Shown here: one piece after another, positions 4,484 through 8,897 of the stretch
Layout: each line of letters opens with the position of its first letter
Numbering within the stretch: position 1 is the first letter of the stretch
Notes under the pieces: generated by a model
The model's database searches: none
Told to the model about the DNA's origin: nothing
The model's input: the letters and a program-made list of their open reading frames with translations, nothing else
Source: Betaproteobacteria bacterium
GTDB lineage: Bacteria > Pseudomonadota > Gammaproteobacteria > Tethybacterales > Tethybacteraceae
Assembly (NCBI GenBank): GCA_026710225.1
Contig: JAPORI010000053.1
Location: 1 to 8,897, forward strand
Length of the DNA stretch: 8,897 nt
Direction: 5' to 3'
Program-made: the position numbers and the translations under genes

Positions 4484-7237
4484 ATGCCACCGGAAATAGC
4501 TGAATCATTTCACCCCGCCGAGGCCGAGGCCGGGCTGTTCGATTTCTGGCAGGACCGCGGGCTGTTTTCCTCCCGGCCGCAGGCCGACCGGGACAACTAC
4601 TGCATCCTGCTGCCGCCGCCCAATGTAACCGGATCGCTGCACATGGGGCACGCCTTCCAGCATACCCTGATGGACGCCCTGTGTCGCTTCCAGCGCATGC
4701 GCGGCGGCAATGTTCTGTGGCAGCCGGGCGTCGATCATGCCGGCATCGCCACCCAGCTGGTGGTATCCCGCGAGTTGCAGCGACGGGGGATCAAGTCCGA
4801 GCAGTTGGAAAGAAAGCAGTTTCTCGACGAGATCTGGGCCTGGAAAGAGCGATCGGGGGCGACGATCACCAACCAGATGCGCCGACTGGGAGCATCCTGC
4901 GACTGGACGCGGGAGCGTTTCACGATGGACGAGGGGCTGTCGAAGGTGGTGCGGCAGGTGTTCGTCCGTCTGCATGAGCAGGGGCTGATCTACCGCGGCA
5001 AGCGGATGGTCAACTGGGATCCGGTGCTGCTTACCGCAGTCTCCGATCTGGAAGTGGTTGCCGAGGAGGAGGCCGGGACGCTTTACTATGTTCGCTATCC
5101 GTTCGTCGATGATTCCGGTGACGGGATGGTGATCGCCACCACCCGGCCGGAGACCATTCTGGCCGACGGGGTGGTGGCAGTGGCACCCGGCGATCCCCGC
5201 CACGCCGGCAATGTCGGGCGGCGGGTGCACGTTCCCGGTACCGAGCGCACCATCGAGATCATCGAGGACGAGCACGTTGATGCCCAGTTCGGCTCCGGCT
5301 GCGTAAAGATAACGCCGGCGCATGATTTCAACGACTTCGAGGTCATGCAGCGGCACCCGGACAAGGACATTCCGCTCATCATCCTGATGACCCCGCAGGC
5401 GCGCCTTTCCGACGCGGCGCCCGAGCGCTACCGCGGCCTGGACCGCTATGAGGCGCGCCGGCGCATCGTCGCCGACCTGGATGAGCAGGGACTGCTGGTG
5501 CGCCGCGAGGACCACAAGTACATGCTGCCGCGCGGCGATCGTTCCGGAGCGGTGGTCGAGCCGATGCTTACTGACCAGTGGTTCGTGCGCACTGAAAAGT
5601 TGGCCAGCAAGGCGCTGGCCAGCGTCGATTCCGGCCGGTTGCAGTTCGTGCCCGGCAACTGGGCGGCCGTCTACCGGGGCTGGCTGGACAACATCCACGA
5701 CTGGTGCATCTCCCGGCAACTGATCTGGGGGCACCGCATCCCGGCCTGGCATGATGATGAAGGCAACGTGTTCGTCGCCGAGGACGAGGCCGCCGCCCGC
5801 GCCAAATGCGGCGACGACCGGCCGCTGCGCCAGGACCCGGATGTTCTCGACACCTGGTTTTCCTCGGCGCTGTGGCCGCTTTCGACCCTGGGCTGGCCGG
5901 ATCGGGATGATCCCCATTTTCGCCACTACTTCCCGACTTCGGTGTTGGTCACCGGTTTTGACATCATCTTCTTCTGGGTGGCGCGCATGGTGATGATGAG
6001 CGAGCACCTGGTCGAGCGCGAACCGTTCGCCGAAGTCTACGTCACCGGCCTGGTGCGCGACGCGCACGGCAACAAGATGAGCAAGTCCAAGGGCAACATC
6101 ATCGATCCGCTCGATCTGGTCGACGGGATCAGTATCGACCAGCTGGTTGCCAAGCGCACCGAGGGGCTGATGGTCGGCGACAAGGGCGATGCCATCGCCA
6201 GGCAGACCCGCCGGGAGTTTCCTGAAGGCATCCCCGCCTACGGGGTTGACGCCCTGCGGCTGACCTTTGCCGCCCTGGCCTCTTATGGGCGCGACATCAA
6301 GTTCGATCTGGGCCGGATCGGCGGCTGGCGCCACTTTTGCAACAAGCTGTGGAACGCCGCCCGCTATGTCCTGGCCGCCTGCCGGGACTGGGACGGCAGC
6401 CCCGGCGAGCCCGATTTCGCCGACTGCTGGATGATCTCCCGGCTGCAGCGCAGCGAGGCGGCCATTGAGCGCCACTTTGCCGCCTACCGCTTCGACCTGA
6501 TTGCCGCCGACTTGCACCGGTTGCTGTGGAGCGACTTCTGCGACTGGTACATCGAGATGAGCAAGGTGCGCCTCGCCGCCGGCGGCGCCGGTGCCAACGC
6601 CACCCGGGCGACTTTGATTGGCACCCTGGCCGCCATCCTGCGGCTGCTGCACCCGCTGGCGCCGTTCATAACCGAGCGGCTGTGGCGGCAGGTGGCGCCG
6701 GTGGCCGGTTTCAAGGAGGAAAGTGTGCTTGAGGCGGCCTGGCCGGTTGCCCAGCCGCAGCGAATCGACGAACGCTCCGAAGCGCTGGTTGCCGATCTGC
6801 AAGCGGCAGTAGGGGCGGTGCGCAGCCTGCGCTCCGGCACCGGCGTCGAGCCGGGCCGGTGGCTGGCCGGTGCGGTTGCCGGCGCGCCGGATGCGGCCGG
6901 GTTTGTATCCTATCTGGCTCGACTGGCCCGCATCGAGCCGCTTGAGCTGCGGCAGACGGTAACCGGTGCCGGCTCGCCGGTGCTGCCGGCGGCGACGATG
7001 CGCATCCGGCTGGAAATGCCGGATGCGGCCTGGCGGGAAAGGTTGCAGGCCAAGGCGGCCAAGCTGGCTGGCGAGCGGGATGCGGCCCGAGGCAAACTGG
7101 CCAATAGCCAGTTCGTCGATCGGGCACCACAGCAGGTGGTTGAAGGACTCAGGCAACGGCTGGCCGAAATCGAGCAACAGTTGGCGGTACTTGCCCAAAT
7201 CATTGATTCGGCGGCGGATGCGGCTGGCGGAGAGTGA
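4484..7237 (+). CDS. valS: Valyl-tRNA synthetase
   Basis: Class I aminoacyl-tRNA synthetase that charges tRNA-Val with valine and hydrolyses mischarged Thr-tRNA-Val. The 917 residues contain PPPNVTGSLHMGH (HIGH signature, 53-56), the editing domain (TTRPETILADGVVAV, later ITPAHDFNDFEVMQRH), the LIWGHRIPAWH and LDTWFSSALWPLSTLGWP segments, KMSKSKGNIIDPLDLVDG (KMSKS, 531-535), the anticodon-binding helical domain (CDWYIEMSKVRL, LLHPLAPFITERLW) and a C-terminal coiled-coil arm (about 845-908). Length is normal. ATG 4484 gives the expected short N-terminus leading to FDFWQDRGLF. An ATG at 4448, with a weak AAGG upstream, would add 12 residues; frames further upstream are antisense to the CBS gene. 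Its last four codons plus the first base before the stop region lie within the complement of tRNA-Ser. Confidence 0.97.
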   Translation: MPPEIAESFHPAEAEAGLFDFWQDRGLFSSRPQADRDNYCILLPPPNVTGSLHMGHAFQHTLMDALCRFQRMRGGNVLWQPGVDHAGIATQLVVSRELQRRGIKSEQLERKQFLDEIWAWKERSGATITNQMRRLGASCDWTRERFTMDEGLSKVVRQVFVRLHEQGLIYRGKRMVNWDPVLLTAVSDLEVVAEEEAGTLYYVRYPFVDDSGDGMVIATTRPETILADGVVAVAPGDPRHAGNVGRRVHVPGTERTIEIIEDEHVDAQFGSGCVKITPAHDFNDFEVMQRHPDKDIPLIILMTPQARLSDAAPERYRGLDRYEARRRIVADLDEQGLLVRREDHKYMLPRGDRSGAVVEPMLTDQWFVRTEKLASKALASVDSGRLQFVPGNWAAVYRGWLDNIHDWCISRQLIWGHRIPAWHDDEGNVFVAEDEAAARAKCGDDRPLRQDPDVLDTWFSSALWPLSTLGWPDRDDPHFRHYFPTSVLVTGFDIIFFWVARMVMMSEHLVEREPFAEVYVTGLVRDAHGNKMSKSKGNIIDPLDLVDGISIDQLVAKRTEGLMVGDKGDAIARQTRREFPEGIPAYGVDALRLTFAALASYGRDIKFDLGRIGGWRHFCNKLWNAARYVLAACRDWDGSPGEPDFADCWMISRLQRSEAAIERHFAAYRFDLIAADLHRLLWSDFCDWYIEMSKVRLAAGGAGANATRATLIGTLAAILRLLHPLAPFITERLWRQVAPVAGFKEESVLEAAWPVAQPQRIDERSEALVADLQAAVGAVRSLRSGTGVEPGRWLAGAVAGAPDAAGFVSYLARLARIEPLELRQTVTGAGSPVLPAATMRIRLEMPDAAWRERLQAKAAKLAGERDAARGKLANSQFVDRAPQQVVEGLRQRLAEIEQQLAVLAQIIDSAADAAGGE

Positions 7238-7314
7238 GGGATTCGAACCCCCGGGGAGCGCTAACCCCCAACGGTTTTCAAGACCGCCGCCTTCGACCGC
7301 TCGGCCAACTCTCC
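7225..7314 (-). tRNA. tRNA-Ser (anticodon UGA)
   Basis: A 90-base class II tRNA with encoded CCA (7225-7227). Acceptor GGAGAGT pairs perfectly with ACTCTCC, followed by discriminator G. The anticodon stem GCGGT/ACCGC encloses loop CTTGAAA, anticodon TGA at 7278-7280, reading UCA-type serine codons. The long variable arm GGGGG...TCCCC and the T arm GGGGG-TTCGAAT-CCCTC are intact. The 3' end overlaps the last 13 bases of valS on the opposite strand. No split or duplicated copy and no integrase are seen nearby. Confidence 0.96.
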
Positions 7315-7340
7315 GTGGCAATGGCAGGGAGCCGTTGTCG

Positions 7341-7369
7341 ATTCTAAACCGCTCCCGGCAGCGGAAAAA
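7341..7369 (-). promoter_or_regulatory. Candidate tRNA-Ser promoter
   Basis: TAGAAT on the minus strand (7341-7346) lies 27 bases before the tRNA 5' end, with TTTTTC (7364-7369) at a 17-base spacing. The spacer contains an inverted repeat, CCGCT/AGCGG (7349-7364). The block 7340-7358 matches the ubiE upstream region at 16 of 19 positions. Confidence 0.45.
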
Positions 7370-7392
7370 TCCTGTTTTATCGGCTTGCGGGG

Positions 7393-7420
7393 GTTTTTTG
7401 CCCGGCTAATTGTGTAGAAT
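7393..7420 (+). promoter_or_regulatory. Candidate promoter of the solute-binding protein gene
   Basis: TAGAAT at 7415-7420 with a weak GTTTTT -35 (7393-7398) at 16 bases. The predicted transcript would have a leader of about 29 bases before the TTG start, enough for the AGGAG ribosome site at 7445-7449. Confidence 0.4.
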
Positions 7421-7455
7421 ATGCATTTGCCTTTCCTATTATCTAGGAGAAAAAC

Positions 7456-8793
7456 TTGATTGATCGCAGAAAATTCTTGTCGGTAGCAGGGACAGCGGCC
7501 GCCGCGGGTGTGTTGCCCGGTATCGCCCAAGCCGCCAAGTACTCCCTCAAGGACGGCAAGCCCTACGCGGGCACCAAAATCAAGATAGTTGCGCTCACCT
7601 CGCCGCAGTTTGAGGGGCTGATGTTGCGCACTCAGGAATTCAAGGAGTTGACCGGGATCGAGACCGAGTGGGAGTTCGTCCCTTTTGCCCAGTTGCAAGA
7701 TAGGGTGAGCGCGATCGGGGAAAACGGCGATGCATCGATTGATGTGGTCAACTATATGGCCTCTTGGGGTCCGCCGGAAGCCTACTGGCTGCTGCCACTC
7801 GACGAGATGCTGACTGCCGACGGGATCAAGATGAGCCGCTATCCGGCCGCTTTTGCCGAGGCATCCGTCTACAAGGGCAGCACCCTCGGCCTGCCGATGC
7901 GTGGGCATGTCCAAATCATGTTCAGACGCAAGGACCTGATTCCGGCACCGCCGAAAACCTGGGAGGATCTGATTGCGATCAGCAAGGAGATTCAGTCCAA
8001 GGGCGTGATACATCCGCTGGCCATGTACTATGCCGACGATGGGACTTTGCAAAATGTCCATCTGTGGGCGAGTTTCCTGTGGTCGGCCGGTGGGGAAATC
8101 TTTGATAACCAGATGCGGGCGGCCTGGACCAGCGAAGCCGGCATCGAGGCAACCATTGATTATGTCGGGCTGCACAATATCCACAAGATAACCCATCCCG
8201 CCTCGGTGGTGTTTAAAGAGCAGGATGCCCGCAATTCGTTCCAGCAGGGCGAGTCGGCTATGTTGCCGGACTGGTGGTGGGCTCATTCAAGCATTATCAA
8301 TCCCAACACCTCGGTACTTGCCAAGCAGCAGGTGGGAGTTTCCGGGGCCCCTTCCTATCAGGGCAAGTCGATCAACAGCGGGGTGTCGATGCCGTTTTCG
8401 ATCTCCGACTATTCGAAGAACAAGGATGCCGCCTGGGAATTTCTCAAGTGGGTTTCCAATCCGCAGTTGGAAAAGGTCAATGCGATCGAGCGTAGCGTTG
8501 ACGGCAAGTCGATCAACAACCACGTTGTCACCCACAGTGCCAACTTTCAGGATGTTCAGGTCAATCTCGCCAACGACCGGCTGCACGCAGCTGCTTGGGA
8601 CTCGCTGGAGCACTCGCGGGCGATGCCGCAGATTCCCGAGTGGCCGAAGGTCGGCAAACGAATATCGGCGGCGATTGCCAGGGCCGCAGCGGCATCTGGA
8701 AACGAGGCCGATGTCCGCATTGCTGTCCGCGAAGTGATGACGCAGGCCGCCCAGAATGTCAACCGGCTGATGAAGGGGGCCGGCTACTTCTAG
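7456..8793 (+). CDS. ABC transporter extracellular solute-binding protein, Tat-exported
   Basis: Predicted periplasmic binding protein of the family-1, sugar-type class, delivering a substrate to an ABC importer. Of 445 residues, the first 26 form a twin-arginine signal: DRRKFLSVAG (3-12), a hydrophobic Ala-rich core, and cleavage after AQA (24-26). The mature part starts with a typical lobe (KIKIVALTSPQFEGLMLRTQEFKELTGIETEWEF), has the WEDLIAISKEIQSKG helix, the FQQGESAMLPDWWW segment and KDAAWEFLKWVSNPQ, all usual in this family. The ligand cannot be told from sequence; a carbohydrate or polyol is likeliest. The start is TTG, backed by AGGAG at 7445-7449 with a 6-base spacer and by correct placement of the signal peptide. 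No permease or ATPase gene is visible in the 104 bases that remain. Confidence 0.88.
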   Translation: MIDRRKFLSVAGTAAAAGVLPGIAQAAKYSLKDGKPYAGTKIKIVALTSPQFEGLMLRTQEFKELTGIETEWEFVPFAQLQDRVSAIGENGDASIDVVNYMASWGPPEAYWLLPLDEMLTADGIKMSRYPAAFAEASVYKGSTLGLPMRGHVQIMFRRKDLIPAPPKTWEDLIAISKEIQSKGVIHPLAMYYADDGTLQNVHLWASFLWSAGGEIFDNQMRAAWTSEAGIEATIDYVGLHNIHKITHPASVVFKEQDARNSFQQGESAMLPDWWWAHSSIINPNTSVLAKQQVGVSGAPSYQGKSINSGVSMPFSISDYSKNKDAAWEFLKWVSNPQLEKVNAIERSVDGKSINNHVVTHSANFQDVQVNLANDRLHAAAWDSLEHSRAMPQIPEWPKVGKRISAAIARAAAASGNEADVRIAVREVMTQAAQNVNRLMKGAGYF

Positions 8794-8897
8794 CAAACGG
8801 CATTGTTTCCACCTCCTTGGCGGGGAGGATGCAAACCCCCAATAGCAACCTCTGAACATGTGGACGCAACTTATCGTTAAGATTTCCTATGAGTAGT
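8794..8897. other. Downstream region with weak hairpin
   Basis: CCTCC (8812-8816) and GGAGG (8824-8828) can pair over a 7-base loop, without a T-run, so this is not a standard terminator. It may protect the upstream mRNA or mask a ribosome site. An ATG at 8889 (Met-Ser-Ser) could open the next gene but has no visible Shine-Dalgarno. Confidence 0.25.

Noticed and set aside
4505..7321. 938-residue open frame antisense to valS, running on through the tRNA-Ser gene
   Set aside because: ValS on the other strand has all family motifs. The antisense protein is a low-complexity Arg/Gly/Pro/His-rich mirror of GC-rich codons, shows no known domain, and reads through a structured tRNA.
7225..7450. Genomic island attached at tRNA-Ser
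   Set aside because: No integrase, no repeated tRNA 3' end and no composition change next to the tRNA within the window.
7261..8286. 341-residue minus-strand open frame opposite the solute-binding protein
   Set aside because: It ends inside the tRNA-Ser and mirrors a gene that has a signal peptide, a Shine-Dalgarno and family motifs.
8889..8897. ATG AGT AGT at the right edge as the start of a permease gene
   Set aside because: Only three codons are visible and no Shine-Dalgarno precedes it; position after a solute-binding gene is the sole support.

Overview
The window looks like chromosomal DNA from a high-GC member of the Pseudomonadota. UbiE and a GshA of the Pfam GshA family (PF08886, from memory) fit that phylum. 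EF-P reads most like alphaproteobacterial EF-P outside its tip loop. The lineage below phylum is not settled by what can be seen here.

Layout. Positions 1-171 are AT-richer; they hold two small palindromes and perhaps the 3' tail of a plus-strand ORF entering from outside. From 2710 down to 172 a tight minus-strand operon, ubiE-gshA-efp, encodes a quinone C-methyltransferase, glutamate-cysteine ligase and elongation factor P. Divergent from it, on the plus strand, are a TraF/S26-type signal peptidase (2845-3372) and a DUF2857-like helix-turn-helix protein (3405-3965). These two are the accessory part of the window: both families are best known from conjugative elements, yet no integrase, relaxase or secretion genes are visible. 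A minus-strand two-CBS-domain protein (3970-4419) follows, tail to tail. Then come valS (4484-7237), a minus-strand class II tRNA-Ser(UGA) whose 3' end lies inside the end of valS, and a Tat-exported ABC solute-binding protein (7456-8793) with a TTG start. The last 104 bases hold a weak hairpin and no clear gene.

How it fits together. Most of the window is core metabolism and translation: quinone and glutathione synthesis, EF-P, ValRS and tRNA-Ser. The solute-binding protein probably opens a carbohydrate-type ABC transport operon beyond the right edge.

The main second-look items are: the peptidase/DUF2857 pair without its element; an EF-P tip loop one residue longer than in E. coli and with Arg instead of Lys; a recurring TAGAAT hexamer found only at gene starts, including a 16/19 shared element upstream of ubiE and tRNA-Ser; a dyad-containing 13-bp direct repeat at the start of ubiE; and the valS/tRNA-Ser overlap. 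No convincing new multi-gene system is visible.
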